Notes under the pieces: model-generated
What the model was told of the DNA's origin: nothing
What the model saw: only the letters and a program-made list of their open reading frames with translations
The model's database searches: none
From: Ascaris suum
Taxonomy: Eukaryota > Nematoda > Chromadorea > Rhabditida > Ascarididae
Length of the DNA stretch: 64,000 nucleotides
Direction: 5' to 3'
NCBI GenBank assembly: GCA_013433145.1
Contig: CM024172.1
Coordinates: 8,300,553-8,364,552 of the forward strand
Program-made: the position numbers and the translations under genes
Shown here: positions 12,701 to 24,200 of the stretch, in pieces
Layout of the letters: each line of letters begins with the position of its first letter
Numbering within the stretch: the first letter of the stretch is position 1

Positions 12701-15700
12701 CTTGGAAGATAGACTGCAGTCGTTCCTGACTCACAGAGACCTTGGTGCTGTCTCACAAGTTTTATGCACAGTATGGTTTTAGCAGTTGCATGATAAACTT
12801 GCAAAAACGCCAAAAGACAGCATGAAGTTCCCGATCAAAACACTGCATCATTCGGTAAGACGACGTGCGATAATGTTTGCATTATAAACGACGGCGGTAT
12901 TCTGGATTGCAATAAAGTGAGGTGAAGCCATGCAACGCAATAACTGCCAGCCTGGCGCAATGCCAGCACGCAGCGTATGTTCAAAAAATTGTACCTTACT
13001 CTTTTAATCGAAAGCAGAAATTTTTGCAGGTCGCGTTGCCAGCGTGCAAAAAAAAGCGATGAAAGACTGTGCACTGAAGTAATTCACGCATCAAAAAAAA
13101 TCCATCTTATCAAACACTTTCCAGTGCACGCGAAGTTTTTTAAGAACAATCCAATGAAAGCGTTCGCTAATTGAGACGATATACGTTTCGCAATTTTGTT
13201 TCCATTTTATGAATACAAATTTGTGAGACTCATAAAGAGTAATTTGGTATATCGAATTACTGATTAATACGTTGCAGAGTGCAACGAAAAGAAATGCCTA
13301 GAGAGTGAAACGATTGAGCATCGAATAAATCGCACAGCGCATAAAATTTGAATCAGCTCGCAGCAATGCTTCGAATTTAGCGATTACTCAACACATTCGT
13401 CTTTTATTGTTTAGCAAGAAAACAAAGTTCAAAGCAATAAACAGATAATAAAATATTATCGTTGCAAGCGACTCGAATGATAGTGAAAGAGGATTTGATT
13501 CTGTGTGTGTGCTGAAGTGCTATAATTGGCAATATCAGAGTGCTGAAACGAACCGTGAATGAAACAAACTTACAGGAAAGACAAACATTATTCACAAAGG
13601 AACTTTAATTTTAAAAAATGGTAGGACAGAATATAAGGGATATTGAATTCATCGTTGTCAGGGGCCGACTGCCAACACAAACCTTCAGTGACACTTTCAT
13701 GAAACCGTTTTCTTCCATTGAAATAAAGGAAAAATTAATTCAAGAGCACAACAAGTACTGAGGAGATTTGGATTATTATATTGTCAGCAGGCCTCTGAGA
13801 CAAACAAACTGCTAGTCTCCTTTCGCTATATGGCCGCTGCATAATTTTTATTGCCTTATGAAGCCCGTTTTGAATAAAGACCAAATATTTACAGGCATGA
13901 ACAAAGGCAACTCTTAAAAGGCATTGTGAGGAAGCGAAGATATGGAGCTGATTGTTGATTAATGAGGGCAACAATGTGGAGCATCAACAGTCATTCAGTT
14001 CAAGAGCATTTCACAATTAAAAGCCACAAGGTAGGATATAACCTGATGTCTGCCGGAAGTATGCGTTTCGAAAGATGAACCACTACCAGCATCATCCGAA
14101 AGGAGCCCATCGCAACTCCGCACCTATAAGCAATAGGTGACGTTCGTACAGTGAGGCACTTACGTTGTAGAAAGCAGTTGTAACGAAGTATCAACTGGAG
14201 GTTACAAGGAAAAAGCAATTACAATATTCACTTTTAACGTCTGAAGCAGACACATTTCCATTGCACGGACTGGATATGCTGGATATGGACACGAGAGCAG
14301 AAAGGGGCAGAGCAGGGTAAAGGAGAAGGAGGATGGCATATGACAGCAACGTAAGTGGACCGCAACGGAATGGGTGAGGAGGGTGCAGTGGAATGGTGGG
14401 CGATAGGATACGGTGAAGATGGTTAGAGCAGGACCAGCGGAGTAGATAGATGGCCAAAGATGGTTAACAAATCGATAGAGGAAATATAGTCGAGTGTGGA
14501 ACTGCTCTCTTTGAGCTATGATTTGGTGAAAGAGGGGAAGGAAGGAGGGAAGTGGGAAGAAAGGGGAGAGGCATTGGCTACACTCTACTAGCGACGACCT
14601 TGAGTGAGGATACAGCTGGAAGTGGTCACGATTAACGCAATATGGATAGCGCTGCGCCGAACTTGCCTTGATGAATAATCATTGAACAAAACAGAAGTGT
14701 GCATACGCATCAAAATCACATTGTTCGATGATGAACCACTGTCGAATTTTAATATTTCGAGTCGAGAGCGAATGAGAGAGAATTCCCATATGACAAAAAA
14801 TGCACATAAAAGCGTTGAGCAATCGCAAACAATAAAGAGCATACATATGTCGTTTGTCTGGCGAGAATTCTCTTCATTAATAATTGTTGCTACACGCGCA
14901 CCTCTTGTGGCTCTTTTTACAGGCCAAGCATCTACATACCTCAACAGCTTGCAAAAAAAAAGAGTATGCAAATTGAAAGAGAACTCGTAGAGATGAGCGC
15001 GCAGCTTATTGCCCACTTTTTCGAACTGAAAACAACAACTGTTAATTTCAAATGCATGTAGCCAGCAGATCATGGAATGCGCATATTTTCCTTGTGATCA
15101 CCAAATGAAGGACAGAGATAAGAAACGAAAATATCCTAATCATGTGTGCAATTAATCGAACAACGGAATTCCGGTTGCAAACTTAACAAAAGTCTAAACC
15201 TTCAAAATCTGTTCAAAGTGTGACTACTGAGAAAGAATTCCTGTTTGAAGGAACAACTTCCGGCATAAACTATAAATAAAAAGTTTAACCATCGCAGCTT
15301 CTTGCAGTAACGAGATTAAAATTATCCGATGACGACAAATATGCAATACGAGCATGTGGCACGAAATATAACGTTAATGTAATGCAGCTCGTTACAGCAA
15401 AAATTCCCAAAAAAAAACTCGAACACATCATTTACTCTGTCGAAAACTGTCTAACTTGGTCAGCTATGTTATCCCAATCATCAGCGAGTAAACACATACT
15501 GTCGGCATAGCGGCCAAATCGTGAAGCCTGGAAATCCGAGTCTGCGGCACCGAGTTTGCGTGCATCGCGAGCGCCGACCGTGACTGATGCGTGTTGGCAG
15601 CAGCGAACATCGCGAGATCTTCACCACTCAGAGGTTCACTCTTCGTGCAATGAATGGTAGCAGTGGGTTGACTAGATGCACGTCGCCCGAATGCCGTTGA

Positions 15701-16028
15701 ATTGGCCAACGCATGAGCTGCGGCTGCAGCTGCAGCCGCCGCCGTAGCTCCTCCGCTATCCCAATGTGGTGCTGTATCTCCACCCGGATTTTCTTCGTCC
15801 ATAGTCTCCTCGCTGATGGCCGTTGATTTTCGCAGCGCCGGAGGGCGAATGCGATGCGGCAGCTGCTCAGAGGACGCCAACTTGGATTCTGAAATTAAAA
15901 AAAACTTATGAAGAAGAGATGCACATCTAATAAGATAAAAACACATTAGCACCATCATATCCACTCAGCGTACCTTCAGCCACCTGGATGGTCTCAGCGA
16001 TGGGTATTTCACGACGGTTTGTCAACAT
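3657..16028 (-). CDS. BED-type zinc-finger protein gene (at least 5 coding exons)
   Basis: Joined exons 16028-15974, 15888-15500, 8368-8183, 6416-6271 and 3762-3657 keep one frame, with phases 1, 0, 0 and 2 at the four junctions. The ATG at 16028 has a stop codon immediately upstream in frame, which fixes the N-terminus. Residues 1-148 are disordered with a run of nine alanines; 149-190 are Ser/Thr-rich. The BED finger runs from about 193 to 247, with the aromatic anchor in GRSEVWNLF (W205), the C-x2-C pair C225/C228 and the H245-x-C247 end in GTGNMTRHRC. A Ser/Thr/Gln-rich linker follows. BED fingers bind DNA in chromatin and transcription factors and in hAT-type transposases; nematode examples include BED-3 and DPY-20. 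A nuclear DNA-binding role is inferred; orthology cannot be settled here. No transposase domain is visible. The C-terminus is unresolved; the best last exon is 1285-1092. Confidence 0.8.
3763..6270 (-). other. 2.5-kb intron of the BED-finger gene
   Basis: No supported gene. A short segment near 3990-4035 has splice-like ends on both strands, but skipping it keeps exon 4 and exon 5 in phase, so it is not needed. Poly(A)-like tracts occur near 5028-5040. Confidence 0.5.
6271..6416 (-). CDS. BED-finger gene exon 4 (metal-binding half of zinc finger)
   Basis: A 146-bp exon, phase 0 in, phase 2 out. It starts after TTGACTTTCAAG and ends at AGG|GTGGGT. It encodes VLDTTTGARLPYVACYAC, with the C-x2-C pair, followed by GTGNMTRHRC with the His and last Cys ligands. 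The H-x-C ending is the variant common in hAT-type BED fingers (family knowledge from memory). The acceptor reads AAG rather than CAG, slightly weaker than its neighbours. Confidence 0.87.
6417..8182 (-). other. Intron splitting the BED zinc finger
   Basis: Intron of 1766 bp. Open frames on both strands (for example 7610-7897 plus and 7268-7456 minus) have no recognisable domain and are left uncalled. A pyrimidine-rich stretch lies at 7508-7545. Confidence 0.6.
8183..8368 (-). CDS. BED-finger gene exon 3 (first half of zinc finger)
   Basis: A 186-bp, phase 0/0 exon between acceptor GTTTCTCTTGCAG and donor GGTCAA|GTATGT. It begins with a Ser/Thr-rich linker and ends in FELVKKKGRSEVWNLFGQ, the N-terminal aromatic part of a BED domain. 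The match to the BED consensus continues without a gap in the next exon, so the 1.77-kb intron between them is well supported. Confidence 0.85.
8369..15499 (-). other. 7.1-kb intron of the BED-finger gene
   Basis: The intron joins exon 2 (phase 0) to exon 3 (phase 0). It holds several protein-like open frames on the minus strand (about 10028-10312, 11145-11540 and 12244-12459). A 31-bp segment near 14165-14195 and an 82-bp one at 14948-15029 also have usable splice sites. None has a recognisable domain; they may be decayed repeats, unused exons or chance. A purine-rich tract lies at 14515-14580 and a CRE octamer TGACGTCA at 12142-12149. Confidence 0.6.
15500..15888 (-). CDS. BED-finger gene exon 2, alanine/serine-rich
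   Basis: A 389-bp exon between acceptor TTTTAATTTCAG and donor CCGACA|GTATGT, phase 1 in and phase 0 out. It is clearly more GC-rich than its surroundings. It encodes a low-complexity acidic and Pro/Ser region, nine alanines in a row, and an RRAS motif that would suit a basophilic kinase (inference). No folded domain is recognisable. This is the longest supported coding exon in the window. Confidence 0.78.
15974..16028 (-). CDS. BED-finger gene exon 1 (start codon)
   Basis: Encodes MLTNRREIPIAETIQVAE and ends in phase 1 at donor GAAG|GTACGC. A TAA lies directly upstream of the ATG in the same frame, and there is no AG acceptor between that stop and the ATG. This is therefore a true initiating exon, not an internal one. 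The intron to exon 2 is 85 bp. Confidence 0.75.
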
Positions 16029-19000
16029 TTATATAACATAATATGGATGCATTTCGCTTGACATTTGTTCAATCATAATAAGGAAAACAGGCAAACGATT
16101 ATTTATGAGAACCGTAGCAAACTGCAGGTGATCAGCACTCAGCTAGATGGCTTTGTACTTAGACGGTTTCAACTGGTGTCGATGCAGAAAAGTACAACGG
16201 ATAAACCGTTCCACACTCCAAATATACAGTTGCCGAAAAATAACTTCGAGTCCCTCTCAGCGAAGCAGTCACTATCACAAACAGTTAACAGGTAATAAGA
16301 TGCACGCAACAGGATATTCAAAAAGTGATTCGGAAGCTTGCAAAAACCCTGAAAATAAGAGCCGGTCGCATGCGCTTTTTGCACTGGCGACGTAAACTCA
16401 TAGAAAGCCATGTGTTGACGGATGCATTTGCCCCTGCATGTATGTTCGTTGGCCTGTCAATATAATACTTTCAATCAGGAAACCACTGATATTAGAGCTA
16501 CAAAAGTTGACGATATGATGTACGTTATGACAGATTTTCAGTACCATCTTCAGCCTTGATCAGTCAAATTCGAAAAAATTTACAGGTAGGAAAAATATAC
16601 ATGTAACCTGCGTCGGTTAATTTAAAAGAACGAATGCTTCGCAGCAATTTCATCGAAATGTTCAGATGAATTAAAGTATCAAGGCACTGTTCCGCATATC
16701 CTCTAATTCACAAGTTGGATAAAGAGTTCCATTAGCAGGAAAGCATAAAGCGTGCAAATTTTCAGACATCATTGGGTGACTATAATTCGGAGTTGTGAGA
16801 TCAACTTTAACGTTGATAGTGAAGGCTATTCTTTGGCCGCCAACATCGAAAAATCGAGAAAGCCAGCCGAAAACTTGTGATGCGATCAATTTCACTCCAT
16901 AAAATGTACTCGAATACAAAGTTCGGTTGAAAGAGTGACGGAAAAACTATCAAAAAATGATGAGTTGCCGCATTACTTGACAAGTGGAAGATAATACGCA
17001 TGCTGACCGAAATTTACTGAAGTTTCGAACACAAAGAGCGCATACTACTGAGTTAAAAAGATTGCCCAATGTGAAATTTCGTAGTGAAGGAGAATTCCGG
17101 AAACTGCAAAGAAATTGGAACGACTAAAATTCGCAGTTGTAATTTTTGATGACACGACTACCTAACCGAGTGAAAGTTGCTTTTAGTAGTAATATATGCG
17201 AAGCGCATTTTATGCTATCGAGGAAAATATGTGGGCATTGCATGAGTACAAATGGCAATTAAGCATTTGTTTGAATGGCGAAATGAGAAATAATTACAGA
17301 TGAATGGGCTGATGGGTGGTGTTCAGAAAGAAATGACGCTGGTTGCTGGCGATATCCCACTTGCACTAACTTATTTACACGTGCTCCGTACTGCCGTCGG
17401 TGACGTCAGGCCATAATTGGCGACCACGTTAATTAGTGCAAATAACTGTGAAGAGAGGGTTTGAAAGAAATGAAGAGGATTTATCAGGATGGAAACTGAT
17501 TAAGACATAGGGGTTTCGGGCTCTTCTTCATTTTACAAATATGAATATGTACCAAGTCAACACTCAGATTACTTTTGCACTGCATACAGAATCAAGAGAC
17601 CTGCTTATTAGTGCATTTGGAATTTTCAAAGGAACGAGACCTTTGAAAGTAGGTGAATCGCGGGAGCAATCAGACCGTACCTGTTTAAGAGTTGAAAGCA
17701 TCGAGAATCTAGAAATTATTTCCGATGGTTTTTAAATCATATCTACTTGGGGAAGGCAGATGGCAGTCAGACATGTTAATCCTCCAAGGGCATCATTATA
17801 ACCATTTGCATGCCCGAAAACCTGCACTGGTAAAGATTTCAGCAGTTTTTTAAAATTCTGTTAGGAGCATCCGGAGCAGAAGCATATCGATGCTTGTGAG
17901 GAAGCAGGATATATGAAGGGTGCATAAGGCAGATTGCACACTGTATAAGAGATCCTCACATATTCGAAGGCTCTGACCGAATAATTTTGCTATTATGGTT
18001 TGAAGACTGTGACCCAGGTAGCAATGCTGTTTCCGTACACATTTACATAGCGCCGTCTATGAAAACAGATCAAGAAAAGGTCGTAAAATTGAGCCTCGGA
18101 GAATTCCCGAAAAAACCTTTTGGTTCCCCAATCTGCATTGCAAGCTTGCATGAAATACCGCTTATTGGAGATGCAGGCCATGAGCTGAAAGGGAAATCGT
18201 CCGCCAGCCGAAGACAATGAGTGTGGGGGCGTGTGCGAATATGGCAGCAGAATGCGTCAGCGAATTTGCAGAAAAGCATCGGAAGTGTCACTTCCGAATA
18301 GGGATCCACAATGCACTTTACCCACCAACGTTGAAGTAGTCACATGCACCTCATGGTCTTTGAGCTGTTAATAACCAACACACAGTTCAATAATAAAATT
18401 TACATATTTCATAATAAAGCAATTTCTGAAAACTGAACAACGAATGAACATGAAGAAAAAGGTGAATAAAATAAAGAAGGCGGAAGAAAATTGAACTACT
18501 GAGTTTTGAGAAGCGTTACAAGGTTGAAGAGAAAACTATTGAGGGAGGATTACGAAGAAAGAAGCGAATGGGAAAACAGTAAGACGGAAGACGAATCCTT
18601 TCGAATAAAAGTAACCATGACTCTTGAAAAAAACTATAGATCAGGATATTCGCAGACTTTATTAGTATTGAACAACGGGGTGTAATAACGATACTTAAAC
18701 AACAGCACATAACTGCATAAATGAAAAAAGCAGAAGAAAATAAAGCAGTGGAAGAACAGCAAACTGAAATACTTAAGAGGAACGTTAATAAGAGACGAGC
18801 TGCTTGTACAATCTTCCTTCACTCTTCTGACTGACCTCAGCGATATTCAAAGAAGAAAAGAATTGTGCCTAAACACTTGCCATGGATATACACTTCTTCA
18901 GAACAAGCAATGCCCCAGACTGCCAATAATTACGAAAACACGCGCAATAATGCATCCATATTTTAAGCGAATCGACCGCTTGCGAAAATCGTCATAAGGA

Positions 19001-20524
19001 CCTGCTATTTTAGGACCTGGTCGGTGAGAAAATAAATGCAAAATTTTCAGCCGCATTAAGATGCCTCTAAGTTTTTCCGAACTTCACCGATAACAGTGAA
19101 ATCTCCTAGCAGCGATCATTCTAAAATCAAGTAACACCTGCCAAATATCCTAATCACAGGTTCAGTGGTTCCCAGGCTGAAATTATCAGCCAGAAGAATA
19201 AACATATGCAAAAAGGACGCTACCAGAACATGCACCGCAAATACAAGTCTGCAAAAGCCAATAAAAAGAGAAGGCATGCCAAGGCAGCAGGCACTTTTCG
19301 CAATTATAGCAATCGAACTGGTTGGTTGCACGAATTCTCGGAAAGCAATAACACAACGGTCGAAAATGTTTTTTTCTAAGAAAATGCTTGGCTGCACAAT
19401 TTATCTGCCAGAAGTTCTTGCTCGCCATATCCGATCGGCTGTACTACGAGGAAAACTCGAGTTGCAATGTTAGTGAAGCTTTAAGGTATCCAGAACTTCA
19501 GAAATGAGTATGTTGATTCGTAAAAACTAGTGAGAGATGTGCATGAGATGCAGATAATATGACCTGAATTTCTTGGTCTATGACTTGAAAATACTCCGAC
19601 AGATAAACATGTGCATAAACAGACAAGAAATCATCATAAATGCGTAACATGCACGCTACCAACACATCCCGTCCCAGTTCATCAAAAAAGATACATCTTT
19701 CCAACACTATACGCACTCATCGGTATTTCCTTGCAAAGAATATATTCTTGGTGTCATTTGTGGACAGATGAAATGCTAGCGTGTTCGTTTTTTTTTGCAG
19801 TGCTCCAGAATGTCCTCCTTCATTTTTCCTAAGTTGCTAGACGGAAGATTTGTGTTCTTGGGGGATACCCCTTTCAATGGGATGTGCATCAAAACTTCTG
19901 GATCAATTCGGATAACAGGATGCTTGTTACTTCACAAGAATCGCACAATCGTCGAAGTAAGGTGATGTGGTCATGACAAAGTGGAAATTTTCGTTGCTCA
20001 TGTTTTCCATTGCTCCATCCATTACGGCCTAACTACCCAGCGATATCGCGGACATTGCACCTAATCGTAAAAAAGTGCGATGGTACCATAAATCGAAACA
20101 TGAATCAGATAACTAACCAATGAATGACCTTGATAAGCCAAACCTCATCTGCCAAACTCGGGCTATTCATCGCAGAAAATGAGCTTAAAGTGCCAAGTCT
20201 CCTTCATCAAATATGGGTTTTCCGGACTTAGCGCGAAATGGGCTGCATAATAGGGTATTTCGTGGAAAATTATCATCAGCTGCACCATTGCATTTCCTAA
20301 AAACTTTCGAATTCCCACCTGTCTTTGCCGCCTGTCCAACCAATTGCACAAAACTTTGAATCCTGATTCTACTGGATCGTGCTACCTGCGTCTTCATTTC
20401 TGGATCGATGGCTTGTTTTCAATAAATCAAAAGCATTTTCGTAAGCCTTTCTAATATAATAAAATCCCTGCTAGAAAACTAAGCAAAAATAAGTTGTCAG
20501 GAAATTGCACGACGGCGAAGATAG
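16029..20524. other. Upstream region of the BED gene; no supported gene
   Basis: Contains the promoter side of the BED gene and scattered unsupported open frames on both strands (for example 16671-16919 minus and 17987-18220 plus). A 45-bp segment at 16542-16586 is flanked by ATTTTCAG and ACAG|GTAGGA and could be a tiny plus-strand exon. Confidence 0.4.
17360..17450. promoter_or_regulatory. Candidate regulatory cluster upstream of the BED gene
   Basis: Within about 70 bp lie a CACGTG E-box (17378-17383), a perfect CRE TGACGTCA (17401-17408), a TTAATTAG homeodomain-type core (17429-17436) and a GTGCAAATAA POU-like octamer. The stretch is more GC-rich than its flanks and sits about 1.4 kb upstream of the BED start codon. 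Motif identities are general knowledge; function is inferred. Confidence 0.3.
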
Positions 20525-20755
20525 CGCTTGCACTGCAATGAAACGAAAACTATGCAAGCGCAACACCGTAGTTCTGTTATTTTCGAACCGAAAGAAGGCT
20601 GCAGTGAAAAATGTACCTATAAGAGTGACGTAAATGAATGCCGCGCGTCTAAAGTGTGTCTACCCATCTGCGACCCATTCTTCGATCGAATGCAATGCGC
20701 CAAGCATTCTTCATGCTTTGATAATCGCATACTTCATCACACAACGATAACATAA
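20525..20755 (+). CDS. Cysteine-rich open frame with two equal cysteine modules
   Basis: An open frame of 76 codons ending in TAA. From CSEKC onward, seven cysteines follow the exact spacing 3-8-5-3-8-5, a tandem pair of C-x3-C-x8-C-x5-C units sharing no obvious sequence otherwise. Such regular spacing suggests a disulfide-rich secreted domain, but no family is recognised and no signal peptide or convincing splice sites were found. A second open frame overlaps its start. Could be chance. Confidence 0.28.
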   Translation, partial: RLHCNETKTMQAQHRSSVIFEPKEGCSEKCTYKSDVNECRASKVCLPICDPFFDRMQCAKHSSCFDNRILHHTTIT

Positions 20756-20998
20756 CGCATTCATGTGCACGTAGCTATGTGAATCAGCGTGCCCTCTGTG
20801 CTGAACAATTGCGAGTAAGGGTGCTAACGGCAGTAAAGACTCCTGAATTATACATCTTTGGGCACCTCAAACGCGGAATGAGAGACTTACGCAACGAAGG
20901 AGTAATCTCTTCGATAAAATTATGGCGAAGTCTAACAACAACACAAAAGGTTGCAGAATTGTGGCTTGTGAAAACAGGCCGACGCCATAAACTTCAAG

Positions 20999-21201
20999 GT
21001 GGAAGGGGGCAAATTAGTGGTCAGAAGGCATTGTCGAGCAAGCGGATATTCCTTTATTCACAACGCTGACGGTTTATTTGAAGAGAATTTATCGAGAAAA
21101 AAGGTTTCTTCGGAGCTTTGCGACGCATTTTTCTTCACTGAATTTTCGCCCAGCATCTTTTTGAAACCTACTCATAGAAGGCCACCACGAAATTCAAAGA
21201 G
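20999..21201 (+). CDS. Candidate internal exon, function unknown
   Basis: Begins after ACTTCAAG and ends at AAAGAG|GTAGGA, phase 0 to 2. It encodes 67 residues including SGYSFIHNADGLFEENLS and a basic tail HRRPPRNSK. No domain recognised. The acceptor is of the same AAG kind used by BED exon 4. No partner exon identified. Confidence 0.3.
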
Positions 21202-24200
21202 GTAGGAATGATATTCGCGTCTGCTAGGAATCGTAACTGCGCTATTACATTAATGGTGAAGCATTTAACACATTGCACATTACAACTTGCTGCTAATCAC
21301 AACGCATAGAGATCGTGGGAGACTCACAGCGGGTAAAGAGGTCACTCTGAGGATAGCGAGGTGAAGGAGAAGTAAGAAGCATTTTCGCATTGAGTTAATC
21401 GTTAGCGTAGGATTCGATGAAAGCAAAAATATAGAAGTGAGCATAAATCATGCGATGGACGACTGGCAGCTTTTGCCCCGAATATCGCGCTGATGAATCG
21501 AAATGATGTTGGGAATTTAATGGAAATGTGGGCAAACCCCTAAGGAAAAAATCTATCGGAGTGTTTATCGAAATCAACGTCAATTAACAGAAGGAGTCAA
21601 AGTTCAATTGAAAAGAAGAACTGAACTGTCGATTAAGGCGATTCAACTTTTCACTTTGAAGATGAAGTTTCTTCAGAATGCATCGAGAACGTCTTTAACT
21701 TTCCCCTTTCCGTCACGGCTAACGGAAATTCCGCCGTTCGTTCCGACGCATAAAACAAAAAATATCAAGCAAAATTGATAACCCCGTGCTTTTGGCAATT
21801 TGCCAAATGTTCAATGTGACAATGAATAGTATCGTTATCAGACGAAAAGACTATATTGTTTAAAGGATGAGGTCATAAACACATGGAAAAACACATCGGA
21901 GCAGTTGCGACACTGTGCGCTGTAGCAGACGTTCATTTAAGCAACCACTTCCACAAATCAGTGACAGAAAATGCAAGGGAGTGGCATCAGATTCTATTTA
22001 ACTGACGGCCCATACAAATCCTTCACAACATACTGTCGTTTTTTTTCAACGTGGTCGGTGCGCAATGCGCGCGGAACTCTTTCAATTCCCGAACGCATTA
22101 AAAAACTTGAGATGTGATGCAAATCTTTCAACTTAAACTAACAACTCTTTAACGCTTCTATTTCAATCAACAACTTTTCAACTTTCTCATATTACCTCAG
22201 AAAAGAATTTAATAAATTTGAGATAAAGAAAAATGCAAACTGTAAATTCATGAGACGATTAAACGACGCAATGAAAACGTAAAAAGCGGCGTCGAATCGA
22301 GCAATGATGCTGTCGGTAAATTATATTTGCATGCAACACTACAACACGTTAAACAAAAACCTGCAGTGTAAAAGCAATAATCGGAAATTAGTTGCATCAT
22401 CAAAAATCGACTTCATGAAAAAAGACTGGCAATCATTCAAGTCTGATTAAATGAAAACTGCACGCTTTCCATCATAAATTCAATCACAATTCGATCATCA
22501 AACAACTATAAACAGTTAAGCTCATATATAAATTTTGAACAGAAAGAGCCGCTCCAATATTGCCATAAACTTCCATACGCCGAGAGAAAAAAGTTAAGTT
22601 ATCGGATTAAGCTTATCATTGAGCTTATTACCGAAACAAAAAACTCACCGCGCCCCCACATCCAAGGAAGCATTGCAGAATTTGAAACACGGATGTGTTG
22701 CACCCAGTGCAAATCCATTAGATTATCGAAGGAACGAAGCATAAATTCAGAATGATGCAAATGTCAGCAAACCTTTTCATGCGAATACAGCTTCTACGTT
22801 TCAACATCCAGCGACAACCGCTATCCTTCAGTAATGGGCGATTTCACGGTAGAAATTTCTAAAGCGCCCTTTCGTTTTTAATTCCTATCAAATCACTCAC
22901 TATTGGCGTGTTCAGAACTATATGAACTATCGGGATCGAAATGAATCTCGAAGTTACCATAAGATTTTTTTTATTATGAATTAGGACTGCTATTACCTCT
23001 ACGAATCTCCGTTAGTATTAAGTCGGTAAGCGATTTATGAGCATTGGTATACTGGAATATCAAAAGAATCCGAATACTGGTAGACGAACAAAACACGCGA
23101 ACAATGAATTATACTAGGATTAATGAATTAACTGCCGAAGTGAATGTCCACAGGAGTCGGGCTTCGGGCACCTAAATCACTGGTTACCATAATATCCAAT
23201 GGCGACTTTTTTTTTCAAACAATTAGCAGATTGGTTCGTTGAGCATCGCATATGAGCAGCACTCACAACGATTGTAATGTTTTGCAGAGGTATCGATATA
23301 GATTTTCATATCTTCTTTCAGAGGCAATTATCAATCAGTCGATTTGTGCGTCATACACCAACGTCATTTGCATCGACGAACAACACAGTAGTAGTATTTG
23401 GTGAGTAACCACTGCAGAGCCTTATTGCCGCAGTTCTAACCCCATGAATCTGCTCAACATTCCATATGAGTCAAAACAAAGGCGTCCATGCAATTCATTT
23501 ACTATGCAAACCAACGTTTCTGAAAAATGTTGATATGCATAATCGGTAAAAGCTCGTTAAAAAATAGGTGTACATTATACAAATCAAGCGAGCACATTTC
23601 TGTCTCTACGATGACTTATGTAAGTTTATGGTTATCTGCAGTGGCAAGTGCTACATTTTAAACAAATCAGTGGAGTTCAGAAGTCCAACAGTTGCCGAGA
23701 ATTTCGGATGAGAGTTGAAGACCTCCATAATTTTACAGCTGCAATAGCCGCAATGATCGATGTAACGTTAAGTGACGGCAATATACCGCTATCACAGAGG
23801 ATGTACTTGTAGTGGTAACTGTGACCAGTTCTCGAGATGAAGGGTGCAGCTATTGCATACGGTACTATTGCAGTCTCCATTGATGGATTCGCCCCGTGAC
23901 GAGAGTGCCAGCATGATTGCTGCATCAAGAAAAGGCAACGCAGGATTAGATCGACACGCCACCTACGACGCCAAACCGCTATCCTCGAACAATATTATTC
24001 GCTTCCTCATCATATTTTTTTGCAGCACAACGATTACTTCATATCCGTGCAATAATCGAAAGAAATCCATGTCAATTGGATCCTATCAAATTGAACAGAT
24101 TAAAGCGATAATGGCATTTGCAGCTGAAACACGGTCGTCCGACATCTTCTTTCGTATTCATCCTTCAATTCTTGTGTGGAAAAATTTGTTCACAAATGAG

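Noticed and set aside
14191..14457. Leu/Ser/Pro-rich minus-strand open frame
   Set aside because: Lies over purine-rich low-complexity sequence inside a BED-gene intron; composition explains the absence of stops.
15464..15499. Extension of the BED exon 2 frame past 15500
   Set aside because: A consensus donor GTATGT starts at 15499 and the next exon is in phase from that point, so the extra codons are intron.
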